Origin: Synergistaceae bacterium
GTDB lineage: Bacteria; Synergistota; Synergistia; Synergistales; Aminobacteriaceae
Assembly: GCA_017470485.1 (NCBI GenBank)
Contig: JAFUYQ010000026.1
Location: 1-42,844 of the forward strand
DNA length: 42,844 nt
Direction of reading: 5' to 3'
Below, piece after piece: positions 36,040 to 42,721 of the stretch. A program made the position numbers and the translations under genes. The notes beneath the pieces were generated by a model. That model searched no databases. It worked only from the letters and a program-made list of their open reading frames with translations, and was not told the origin of the DNA. Each line of letters begins with the position of its first letter. Within the stretch, counting starts at the first letter, position 1.

Positions 36040-36815
36040 GGGCATTAAAGCGTTACGGGCAGAATTTTCTTGTAGACAGGAACATCTTAGGCTGTATAAT
36101 CCGCCGGGCTGAACTTTCCCCAGACGATGTAATTCTCGAAATCGGCGCAGGGCACGGGGTATTGACACGCGCAATACTTCAAGAGGGAGTAAAGCATGTT
36201 CATTCAGTTGAGATAGATGAGCGTCTTAGGCCGGAGCTTGAAGCCCTTGAGAATGAATATTCAGCTCTGAATGTGCATTGGGGGGACGCGGTGAGGTTCG
36301 ATTATGATGAATTGAGGCCGTTCCCGAACAAGGTCGTCGCGAACATTCCATATAACATAACAACGCCGTTAATCAGCGAGCTTCTGAAGTTTTCGGTTAA
36401 GGGTCTGAGGTATCACTTATACATGCTTCAGAAGGAGGCCGCAGCACGCATAGCAGCGCGTCCGGACACGAAGGAGCGTTATCCGCTGGGAGTAACTATA
36501 GAGGCGATGGGACGGGTGGTCATAGTGCGTCAGGTTCCGCGAGAATGTTTCAGGCCGGTACCGAACGTAAATTCAGTATTGGCTGAAATCTCTCTGGACA
36601 GGAATTTTAAAATAGCGTGCGATGATTTATGGAGCAAGATACTGCACGAGGGCTTCAGGCACAGGCGCAAGACTCTGGCGAACAATCTTAAAGGGATAGC
36701 AGATGTTTTGAATTACGGAGGAAAGAGGGCTGAAGATTTAACATTAAATCAGTGGCTTGAGATTTACGGAGCGGCGCGTGAAAAAGAAAATCCCCCTGTT
36801 CATCAGGGGGCGTGA
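36036..36815 (+). CDS. rsmA: 16S rRNA dimethyladenosine transferase RsmA (KsgA)
   Basis: The 259-residue product carries YGQNFLVDRNILGCII, the SAM-binding motif LEIGAGHGVLTRAIL, VEIDERLRPEL, GDAVRFDY and the catalytic NIPYNITTPLI, then RHRRKTLANNL, typical of KsgA. It dimethylates two adjacent adenines in helix 45 of 16S rRNA. I chose ATG 36036 because it overlaps the previous stop by four bases (ATGA); ATG 36024 is also in frame and would add four residues. The last codons contain the terminator of the convergent gene, so the stem is also coding sequence. Confidence 0.95.
   Translation: MRALKRYGQNFLVDRNILGCIIRRAELSPDDVILEIGAGHGVLTRAILQEGVKHVHSVEIDERLRPELEALENEYSALNVHWGDAVRFDYDELRPFPNKVVANIPYNITTPLISELLKFSVKGLRYHLYMLQKEAAARIAARPDTKERYPLGVTIEAMGRVVIVRQVPRECFRPVPNVNSVLAEISLDRNFKIACDDLWSKILHEGFRHRRKTLANNLKGIADVLNYGGKRAEDLTLNQWLEIYGAAREKENPPVHQGA
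36781..36810 (-). terminator. Intrinsic terminator of the MBL-fold gene, inside the rsmA 3' end
   Basis: On the minus strand a CCCCCTG/CAGGGGG stem is followed by ATTTTCTTTTT. It lies wholly within the last 35 bases of rsmA. Confidence 0.75.
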
Positions 36816-36820
36816 GGGAA

Positions 36821-37624
36821 CTAATATTTTTCGTAACCGTTTTCAGATTTTCTTACCGTGATTATATTCGGCGATGCAATGTGCATTCCGGCAACGGGAA
36901 TATTCTTCAAGGCAGCGTAATCCAGAAGGAATTTTCTTGACTGAACGGCTTTAGCCGGATCAACGTCATAAATGACAGCGACATCGGGAACAGGCAGCTG
37001 AATTTCTATGAAGTGAATGATGTCTCCGGCAACGATTAGCCTTTGACCGCCGGCCTCAACCAGAAATGAAGTATGTCCGGGAGTGTGGCCTGTGGTGTCG
37101 ATTGCTTTAACGCCTGCTACGACCTCATCGCCGAACATGAAGGTATGAATTTTGCCGGAGTAAAGCGCGAGTGCGTTAATGACGTTTTCATTTTTCAGTT
37201 CGTTGACCCAGTAATCATATTCAGGTTTCGAGACGTAAATTTGAGCGTCAGGGAACTGAGCTTTACCGTCGAGGCTGACGAGTCCTCCGAAGTGGTCAGG
37301 GTGAAGGTGAGTAAGCAGGATTGTCTTGATGCCGGAAGGGCTGAAGCCGCTGCGTTCGAGTTCGGCGGCGACATGGCCGTCCTGAAGCCCTGCGTCAAAG
37401 AGTATCTCATTCCCCGATACCTTCACGAGAAAAGCGAGTATCTGATTTTTGAGTTTCCCGTCAGGAACGTACTTGGCCAAATCTTTTTCAGACGCTCCGA
37501 CAAGCATTGAAGTATCTCTTTCCCTGACTATGTCGGTGAGAGTGATAGTCTCAATTTCCCCAGCCGACAGCGGAGAGCAGGAGACGAGCGCGAGAAGAAT
37601 AAACGCAGTAAGAACCTTAAACAT
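36821..37624 (-). CDS. Exported metallo-beta-lactamase-fold hydrolase (lactonase-like)
   Basis: The 267-residue product starts at ATG 37624 after GGGGGAATT; an upstream ATG at 37645 contains that site and is unlikely. A signal with lipobox-like LVSC (Cys16) precedes the domain. Metal ligands are seen in LLTHLHPDHFGGL (HxHxDH, about 103-115), TTGHTPGHTSFLV (about 178-190) and VAGDIIHF with the bridging Asp. The C-terminal segment has GMHIASPN, in place of the usual final His region. The arrangement resembles the AHL-lactonase/quorum-quenching group and other MBL hydrolases. A periplasmic or lipid-anchored place is likely; the substrate is not determined. Confidence 0.85.
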   Translation of the reverse strand: MFKVLTAFILLALVSCSPLSAGEIETITLTDIVRERDTSMLVGASEKDLAKYVPDGKLKNQILAFLVKVSGNEILFDAGLQDGHVAAELERSGFSPSGIKTILLTHLHPDHFGGLVSLDGKAQFPDAQIYVSKPEYDYWVNELKNENVINALALYSGKIHTFMFGDEVVAGVKAIDTTGHTPGHTSFLVEAGGQRLIVAGDIIHFIEIQLPVPDVAVIYDVDPAKAVQSRKFLLDYAALKNIPVAGMHIASPNIITVRKSENGYEKY

Positions 37625-37686
37625 GAAATAAATTCCCCCGTTCATGAAAATTTTTCAAGACTTATGATAACAGAAAAAAAAATAAT

Positions 37687-37714
37687 TTGACACAGAGAGA
37701 AAAGGGAGTATAAT
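37687..37714 (+). promoter_or_regulatory. Strong promoter of the tRNA-Leu gene
   Basis: A perfect TTGACA (37687-37692), a 16-bp spacer and a perfect TATAAT (37709-37714) lie 30 bp before the tRNA. Confidence 0.88.
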
Positions 37715-37743
37715 TTCTTCCTGTCATGCCTCACCCTTTCAGT

Positions 37744-37833
37744 GCGGGGGTGGCGGAATTGGTAGACGCGCAAGACTAAGGATCTTGTGGCCAATTAAGT
37801 GCTGTGGGAGTTCGATTCTCCCCCTCCGCACCA
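37744..37833 (+). tRNA. tRNA-Leu with anticodon AAG
   Basis: The 90-nt class II tRNA has the acceptor stem GCGGGGG with CCTCCGC, discriminator A and an encoded CCA (37831-37833). The anticodon stem CAAGA (37771-37775) pairs with TCTTG (37783-37787) around the 7-nt loop CTAAGGA, so the anticodon is AAG (37778-37780). The variable arm is long, as in Leu tRNAs, and the T arm is GGGAG-TTCGATT-CTCCC. AAG reads CUU, and if A34 is deaminated to inosine it reads CUU, CUC and CUA. Most bacteria use GAG here. A strong promoter precedes and a terminator follows, so it is a stand-alone gene. Confidence 0.93.
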
Positions 37834-37845
37834 ATAGAAAATAAT

Positions 37846-37882
37846 AATCCCTCAGGTAAAGAGCTTGAGGGATTTTCTTTTT
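37846..37882 (+). terminator. Intrinsic terminator after tRNA-Leu
   Basis: AATCCCTCA pairs perfectly with TGAGGGATT over an 11-nt loop, followed by TTCTTTTT. The stem could also end the convergent VOC gene on the other strand. Confidence 0.82.
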
Positions 37883-37889
37883 ACATTGG

Positions 37890-38252
37890 CTAAGGCAGAA
37901 TTTCGAGCCAGTACCCGTCAGGATCCTGAATGAAATATATCCCCATGTCGTGATTTTCAAAGCAGATACAGCCCATTTCGCTGTGAAGTCTGTGGGCGGC
38001 CTCGAAGTCGTCTGCCCTGAACGCAAGGTGAAATTCCTCTTCGCCGATGTCGTACTTCTGTGGGTGGTCGGCGAGCCATGTGAGTTCCAGCTCGAAATCA
38101 GCCTCATCATTTCCGATGTAGACGATTATGAATGAACCGTCGGGGGCTGTTTTCCGTCTCCGTTCGGAGAGGCCGAGAGCCTTGCTGTAGAACTCAAGTG
38201 AGCGGTTGATGTCCTGAACATTGTAGTTCTCATGTATCATTTTGAATTTCAT
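37890..38252 (-). CDS. VOC-family (glyoxalase I-like) protein
   Basis: The 120-residue product is a single two-module VOC fold. Likely metal ligands are His7 (MIHENYNVQD), Glu near 56 (FELELTWL), His near 75 (EEFHLAFRADD) and Glu near 118 (PDGYWLEILP), in the order of glyoxalase I. The phrase RSLEFYSKALGLSERRR is typical. Lactoylglutathione lyase is possible, but the family also holds other isomerases and dioxygenases, so methylglyoxal removal is only the likely role. It is cytoplasmic. It has its own ribosome site (AGGAGG) and stands alone, convergent with the tRNA. Confidence 0.87.
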   Translation of the reverse strand: MKFKMIHENYNVQDINRSLEFYSKALGLSERRRKTAPDGSFIIVYIGNDEADFELELTWLADHPQKYDIGEEEFHLAFRADDFEAAHRLHSEMGCICFENHDMGIYFIQDPDGYWLEILP

Positions 38253-38306
38253 TGCGGTTTTTCCTCCTGTTGAATTTTTTCGGCAGGATTATTATACATT
38301 GAAGAA

Positions 38307-38336
38307 GGGGAAGGGATTTTCTAGTTCCCTGTCCCC
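38307..38336 (-). terminator. Probable terminator of the three-gene exported-protein unit
   Basis: On the minus strand GGGG-AC-AGGGA pairs with TCCCT-T-CCCC around a 9-nt loop, followed by TTCTTC. The T-run is weak. Confidence 0.5.
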
Positions 38337-38349
38337 TAAGTGTATTCAG

Positions 38350-40038
38350 CTATTCCAGTTTCAGTTTCCTCGCGAGTATCAACGCAATCGTTACCGACAG
38401 GAACAGCGGTATCACTGACACGGCTTTACAACCTCCGCCGTAACCCGGGGGGTTAATCACTCCGTACGGCCATTCGTCTTCGTCCGCGCCCGTAAAAATA
38501 GCAACGTCCATTCTCACGTTCTCAAATCCCGTGATGTAATCATACGTTACTTTTTCCGGCGGCGAACTGAATGCCGCTATTCCCGTCTCGTTATCGTACT
38601 CGCTGGCTATTTCATTGCCCGATGAATCCCATGCCTTGAGATTTACAACGTTCTCGACTCCCGTGTCCTCAGTCTCGCCGTCCGAAGCCGCGACTCCTCC
38701 GAAACGTTCCATCAAATTCAGAACCCTTCCGATAATCCAGCCCCGAATCTCCTGATGTTCGCACCTCAGTTCATTCAGCCTCAGCAGCGTGTAAGCGTCA
38801 AGACGATACAGACTGTTATAGCTGCAATCAAGGACGCTCAGCGAATTACAGCCCTCAAGAGACAATTCCTCTATCCTGCATGACGAACAGTCAAGTACCT
38901 CAAGCCTCCTGCACCCGTCCGCATTCAAACTCGTTATCGGCGTATTGCTCACGTCAAGCGTCCTCAGCTCCTCGCACCCCGACACATTAACTTCCGCAAG
39001 GTTCTCGCACCCAGATGTATCAAGATGTTCTACCCTGCTCCCCGAAATGTTCAGGGAGGTCAAAGCTAAGTTGTTCTTAACATCTACGCTCTTTACTGAT
39101 GAATTACCCCGAAGGTCAACGGACTCAAGCATTACGGCCTCTCTCAAATCCAGCGTCTCAAGATTCACAAGCTCGTTCAATCCGCTCAAATTCGAGACAT
39201 TTGTATTGACTATGAGAGTCTTTACTGCCGCTTTCTGTTCGGGAGTCATATCCCTCAGAACTTCGGACAGCGGTTTCGCTCCGCCTCCTCCTGAATCTTC
39301 TTCGCCGGTGTCAATTAGAGTCTTCGGCTGGTTAGGAACAACATCAGGCGACTTCGGCACTTCGTCAGGCGATACATCAGGCGACACAGACGGCACTATC
39401 TCAGCCGAAATTACGATGTCCTTGCTCGCTGAAATCATCATCACTGGAACATCTCCCGAAATATACACTTCAGCATTGAATTTAATCACTTCCCTGCTGA
39501 GAGTGTCAGGCGTTCCGTAAACAACAAACTCATGATGATAACGGTTAATTCCTGTCTCAGCCCTGTCGGAACTTATCAGCTCTCCGTCAGCCTCAAGCCA
39601 TTCGGGAAGCGACTCTATCCCAAGCACGTATTCATACTCGTCATAGCCCTCCGCGAATACTTCAGCAATAACGTCAACACTGAACGTCTGAGAAAATACT
39701 TCGCCCGATTTCACAGTGAAGTCGTCCGACAATGACGTTACAGCCACGTCAGCAGACATCAGAAGCTCGCCTTTAACGTTCCTGAACTCCGTCTCAGTCT
39801 CCGTTACGCTCCTGCCCTTTATGTCCGTGTAACGCCGTGTCCGTTCGGCTGAACCTCTGAATATTCCGCGCTCATCAATGAAATCCGCGCTTACCTCGCG
39901 GCTCAGTCCTTCCTCCGGCGGCGGATTATGCGAAACCGTAAGGCTTAATCTCGTCCTCAATGCTGCCTCAGAATTTGAAACTCCCGAAAAAAACAGCAGT
40001 ACCGTAAGCATTAAAGCCGTTGAAAATTTCTTCGTCAT
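38350..40038 (-). CDS. Exported leucine-rich-repeat protein with variant Synergist-CTERM anchor
   Basis: The 562-residue product starts at ATG 40038 behind AAGGAGGTGA, the best ribosome site in the window. After the signal peptide comes a ~200-residue beta-rich region (about 30-215) and a Ser/Pro/Asp linker (SPDVSPDEVPKSPDVVP). A leucine-rich-repeat block follows (about 265-440; NLETLDL, SVKSVDV, ALTSLNI, LEVLDCS, LSVLDCS). Near 465-515 there is a module (LKAWDSSGNEIAS...VTYDY) shared with the esterase at 6250-8472. The end is GYGGGCKAV, a hydrophobic helix and ARKLKLE, a variant Synergist-CTERM. It is the last gene of a leftward unit, 51 bp after the 123-residue protein. A surface-displayed, protein-binding or adhesive role is inferred. 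Confidence 0.82.
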   Translation of the reverse strand: MTKKFSTALMLTVLLFFSGVSNSEAALRTRLSLTVSHNPPPEEGLSREVSADFIDERGIFRGSAERTRRYTDIKGRSVTETETEFRNVKGELLMSADVAVTSLSDDFTVKSGEVFSQTFSVDVIAEVFAEGYDEYEYVLGIESLPEWLEADGELISSDRAETGINRYHHEFVVYGTPDTLSREVIKFNAEVYISGDVPVMMISASKDIVISAEIVPSVSPDVSPDEVPKSPDVVPNQPKTLIDTGEEDSGGGGAKPLSEVLRDMTPEQKAAVKTLIVNTNVSNLSGLNELVNLETLDLREAVMLESVDLRGNSSVKSVDVKNNLALTSLNISGSRVEHLDTSGCENLAEVNVSGCEELRTLDVSNTPITSLNADGCRRLEVLDCSSCRIEELSLEGCNSLSVLDCSYNSLYRLDAYTLLRLNELRCEHQEIRGWIIGRVLNLMERFGGVAASDGETEDTGVENVVNLKAWDSSGNEIASEYDNETGIAAFSSPPEKVTYDYITGFENVRMDVAIFTGADEDEWPYGVINPPGYGGGCKAVSVIPLFLSVTIALILARKLKLE

Positions 40039-40089
40039 GGTAATTCATCACCTCCTTCTCAATTTTAGATTTTCTGTTTCTGTTCATGG

Positions 40090-40461
40090 TTACTTCACGT
40101 CAAGCGTTACCCGCATTTCCGCGCCGTTCATTCTGTACATACCGTCAAGCGACCTGCACTCATATCTCAGGAGAGCGTTCAGGTAAATTCCGTGTCTCAG
40201 TTTCCTTTCGAGGTCGATTTTCAGAAAGACCTCTCCCGGATTAAGAACGTCCTTTGACCTCCAGACCAGCGTACCGTCAGGAAGGGTAATGCTCATTCTG
40301 AAGGAGCATTCGTTCTCCTCAGGGTTTCGGAAAAATACGTCCTGTTCGATACTGTCAGCCTTGAAGTGAAGAACCTCGTAGCCCGGAATGAGTATGTTTC
40401 CGCAGAACGCCGGACTTGCGGCCAGCGCGATAATCAGCGCGAGTAATGCTCTCTTCATCAT
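40090..40461 (-). CDS. Small exported beta-sandwich protein (partner of the surface unit)
   Basis: The 123-residue product has a signal peptide (MMKRALLALIIALAASPAFC, cleavage near residue 20). The mature ~100 residues look like one immunoglobulin-like beta sandwich: NILIPGYEVLHFKADS, then DVFFRNPEENECSFRMSITLPDGTLVWRSKDVLNPGE and NALLRYECRSLDGMYRMNGAEMRV, with two Cys that could form a disulfide. From memory, small secreted proteins with the same pattern (IPGY, NPxxNxCxF, LPDGT, LxYxC, NGAE) occur beside cell-surface proteins in gut Firmicutes, without known function. Its ATG overlaps the upstream stop by four bases (ATGA), so it is made together with the 274-residue protein. Confidence 0.78.
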   Translation of the reverse strand: MMKRALLALIIALAASPAFCGNILIPGYEVLHFKADSIEQDVFFRNPEENECSFRMSITLPDGTLVWRSKDVLNPGEVFLKIDLERKLRHGIYLNALLRYECRSLDGMYRMNGAEMRVTLDVK

Positions 40462-41282
40462 TCCTGACTCGTAGGCTCAATCGTGAAGACGATACTTGAG
40501 ATTCCATACATACTACCGCTGAACGATACGCTGTCGGACGCAGTGCCTTCCCATGTCGCTGTAGTTCCGTTGACTGTCCAGCCCTCACCAAGAGAATTAA
40601 AACCACCAGTGGCAGTTACTACAATCTTTGTGAAGTTTCCGAGATCAGTCTCGAATGATCCGCCGCCCGTGAAATTCTTGTTGTTGAAGTCTATACTATC
40701 GGAAATTACCGCAATGCCGTCTTTTGTGACTGAGATTTGCCCCTCGCTGCCGGTTATGTCATCGTTATTCCATGTTACGGTTATGGCCGCGTTCTGAACT
40801 TCCGCCGTGTAGACGATGTAGTCCTCGTAAGTTCCGTTTGGCGCAGTGCTGTAGTCCGCAACGTCAACGCCGATAGCCTTGTCCGTACCGCCCGAAGCGT
40901 TGATTTCTGCCGCTGTGAACGTGAAACTTGTAGTCGCTTCTGTGTCGTCCTTCGCTGCCTTGATTGTGTAGGTGATTAGGTTATCGCCGTCAGTCTTTTT
41001 CAGTCCGCCGTTCTGTGATGCCGCCGTAACAACGACTTTCTTTGACGTGTCGAATGTTGTCGTTGTACTTTCGTGCTTGACATTGACGTTGCCGATTGAG
41101 TTCCAGCCCGAACCGTTAAGCGTCAGGTCAGCAGGGACAGTGAGGACATATGCCTCGTCTGTTGTTGCTGCGTGAGCGACTGTGAGAGTGAGTTTTGTCT
41201 TTTTCTCATCTCCGAATGCTGATGTTGCGCCGAATAATACTGCTGTTGTGAGAATGATTGCTGATAATTTTCTTAAGTTCAT
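40458..41282 (-). CDS. Exported beta-rich surface protein, first gene of the phase-variation candidate unit
   Basis: The 274-residue product has a signal peptide (MNLRKLSAIILTTAVLFGATSAFG). Residues 28-165 form a module also found in the protein at 41666-42586: YVLTVPADLTLNGSGWNSIG, then VVVTAASQNG, LITYTIKA, and AIGVDVADYSTAPNGTYEDYIVYTAEV. This resembles an uncharacterised domain of many exported gut-bacterial proteins (IPxxxxL, GK-V-V, LxYTV, AGTYxDxLTFTV). The C-terminal ~100 residues are further short strands (WNNDDITGSEGQISVTKDGI). It has no anchor of its own, so it may be secreted or assembled with its partners. The gene is preceded by a 154-bp leader, the 7-copy heptamer array and a promoter. 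The next gene overlaps it by four bases. Confidence 0.8.
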   Translation of the reverse strand: MNLRKLSAIILTTAVLFGATSAFGDEKKTKLTLTVAHAATTDEAYVLTVPADLTLNGSGWNSIGNVNVKHESTTTTFDTSKKVVVTAASQNGGLKKTDGDNLITYTIKAAKDDTEATTSFTFTAAEINASGGTDKAIGVDVADYSTAPNGTYEDYIVYTAEVQNAAITVTWNNDDITGSEGQISVTKDGIAVISDSIDFNNKNFTGGGSFETDLGNFTKIVVTATGGFNSLGEGWTVNGTTATWEGTASDSVSFSGSMYGISSIVFTIEPTSQE

Positions 41283-41325
41283 TATGAATGATTCCTTTTG
41301 ATTTTTTTAGTTTAGTATTGAGATT

Positions 41326-41436
41326 TTGAGCGCGGACAAGATTAATCCGCACGTGTTGAATTGCGCGTTAAGTGAATGGATTTCGTCATGTGAAGCCTGA
41401 GAAGTGAGGAGATTTTAGACAGAAGTTAGCCGAGCC
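41326..41436 (-). repeat. Leader repeat, copy 1 (upstream of the 274-residue protein)
   Basis: About 110 bp that match copy 2 (42619-42721) at roughly 80% by eye. Both begin with TTGAGCGCG and share AACAAGATTAATCCGCACGT-like and GTGAATGGATTTCGTCA blocks and a CCTGAGAAG block. It lies between the heptamer array and the gene. On the transcribed strand GCGGA-N9-TCCGC forms a small hairpin. It belongs to the 383-bp gene-free stretch 41283-41665, which otherwise holds the array, a promoter and the terminator of the upstream gene. Confidence 0.85.
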
Positions 41437-41488
41437 GTAGCCCGTAGCCCGTAGCCCGTAGCCCGTAGCCCGTAGCCCGTAGCCCGTA
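41437..41488. repeat. Heptanucleotide tandem array, 7 copies of GTAGCCC
   Basis: Seven perfect units run from 41437 to 41485 plus GTA. On the transcribed (minus) strand the unit reads TACGGGC/CGGGCTA. The same unit makes the array at 42722-42844. No spacers, so it is not a CRISPR. Confidence 0.97.
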
Positions 41489-41491
41489 AAT

Positions 41492-41521
41492 ATTGTGGTC
41501 ATGATTTTTTTGTTTTGTCAA
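41492..41521 (-). promoter_or_regulatory. Promoter reading into the heptamer array
   Basis: On the minus strand a perfect TTGACA (41516-41521), an 18-bp spacer and CACAAT (41492-41497; 4 of 6) are followed by the heptamer array. Transcription would begin near 41485, within the first repeat units, and proceed into the leader and the three-gene unit. Confidence 0.6.
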
Positions 41522-41617
41522 GCCTGAAACGGCTGGCTTCTCCTGAAGCATGAATTGCAACTCTTCTCTTTTTGAATGTTAAGATAATATATATTTTACA
41601 CTATCAGATAATTTTAG

Positions 41618-41653
41618 AAAGGCAGCAAGGGGGAATCAGTTTTTACTGCCTTT
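41618..41653 (-). terminator. Probable terminator of the gene at 41666-42586
   Basis: AAAGGCAG and CTGCCTTT form an 8-bp stem with a 20-nt loop; on the minus strand it is followed by CTAAAATT. The weak T-run lowers confidence. Confidence 0.5.
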
Positions 41654-41665
41654 TACTTACTGGGG

Positions 41666-42586
41666 TTAAAGTGATTTAAGGTCTTCTGGAGAAATTTTTG
41701 TACACTGGAGAATTATTGAGCTGCTGATTCCTGCCCCAGCAGTGCCGCCGTTAGCAGTAATAGTTCCGCTTTCAATAACTACATTTCCGCAAGCTATACT
41801 ATAGCCGCCGATACCTGCCCCATAGTTCGAGCCTGCGGTGAGGCTGCCGTTCCCCTTGATAGTCAGTGTATTGTCAGCCGGTACGGATATGCCGGGATAG
41901 TCTTCATAGAAGCCCTTAACGGAGTTATCGCCTCTGAGAATGATTGTCGCGTCGCCTAGAGGGGTAAGCCCTGCCCATTTGTAGTTAAAATCGTGCGTGC
42001 CGTTGATGGTTGCGTTATTCAGGGTGATTGCCGCGCCGTCAGCAATTGTAATCTTGTAGTTTCCTGCCAGTGTTCCAGTGAGAATGTCGCCGTTCTGAGC
42101 CTCGTAGTCTGCGGTCAGTGTCGAGAGGTCAACTATTGCCGCAACTTCCACCCTGAAGGTGATAGCTTCGGTGTAAGTTCCCGGTGCTTTGCCGGAGTAA
42201 TCAGCGACATTAACTCCGACAGTTCTTGTCTCTGGATTAGAACTCAGGGAAAGAAACGACCAGCTTTCTACGGGTGAAGTATCAGTTGAACTCGCGCGCA
42301 AATCATATGAAATCGTCTGAGAGCTGTCAGCCTCGTTGACCAGCTTGAAATCGTTGCTGATGCTAGGAGTGATTACGAGTATCGTTCCTTCTTCGAGAGT
42401 TCCGCTTGCTTTGATACCGCCGGGCAGTTCGTTCCAGCCGGGTTTTGTGATTGTGAGCGTATCAGGTATTTCGATTGAGTAACTGCTTTCATCAGCGGCG
42501 GCTTTTGCCGTAATGCCCGGCATTGAGGCGGTGCCAAGAGCCGAAATGAGCATAAAGCTCAGGAATTTACTTAACCTTTTATTCAT
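41666..42586 (-). CDS. Exported beta-rich protein, paralogue module plus beta-solenoid, possibly truncated
   Basis: The 306-residue product has a signal peptide (about residues 1-32). Residues 36-155 carry the module shared with the 274-residue protein: YSIEIPDTLTITKPGWNELPGG, then TISYDLRA, TVGVNVADYSGKAPGTYTEAITFRVEV. From about 165 comes a beta-solenoid of the kind annotated as carbohydrate-binding or GxGIGG repeats (GDATIILRGDNSVKGF, NTLTIKGNGSLTAGSNYGAGIGG, NVVIESGTITANGGTAGAGIS). It then ends in SSSIILQCTKISPEDLKSL, unlike the repeat before it. Family members usually continue through more repeats, so the 3' end may be rearranged. It is preceded by the second leader copy and an array of at least 17 heptamers. 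Confidence 0.76.
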   Translation of the reverse strand: MNKRLSKFLSFMLISALGTASMPGITAKAAADESSYSIEIPDTLTITKPGWNELPGGIKASGTLEEGTILVITPSISNDFKLVNEADSSQTISYDLRASSTDTSPVESWSFLSLSSNPETRTVGVNVADYSGKAPGTYTEAITFRVEVAAIVDLSTLTADYEAQNGDILTGTLAGNYKITIADGAAITLNNATINGTHDFNYKWAGLTPLGDATIILRGDNSVKGFYEDYPGISVPADNTLTIKGNGSLTAGSNYGAGIGGYSIACGNVVIESGTITANGGTAGAGISSSIILQCTKISPEDLKSL

Positions 42587-42618
42587 GAGATGAATCTCCC
42601 CTTTGTGATTATGGATAT

Positions 42619-42721
42619 TTGAGCGCGAACAAGATTAATCCGCACGTTATGAAAGACGTGTAATGTGAATGGATTTCGTCAGGTGAATCCTGAGAAGAGG
42701 GGAGATTTCAGGCAGCAGCTA
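42619..42721 (-). repeat. Leader repeat, copy 2 (upstream of the 306-residue protein)
   Basis: Second copy of the leader at 41326-41436. In the hairpin the transcribed strand reads GCGGA-N9-TTCGC, so one G-C pair of copy 1 is a G-U pair here and the stem is kept. The gene-specific ribosome site (AAAGGGGAGATTC) lies between this repeat and ATG 42586. Confidence 0.85.

Noticed and set aside
37073..37510. 145-codon plus-strand frame opposite the MBL gene
   Set aside because: The minus strand has the HxHxDH metal motif and a signal peptide; the plus frame has no recognisable protein.
38945..39520. 191-codon plus-strand frame opposite the LRR gene
   Set aside because: It is the mirror of repetitive Ser/Leu-rich codons, has no start signals, and the minus-strand gene has a signal peptide, repeats and an anchor.
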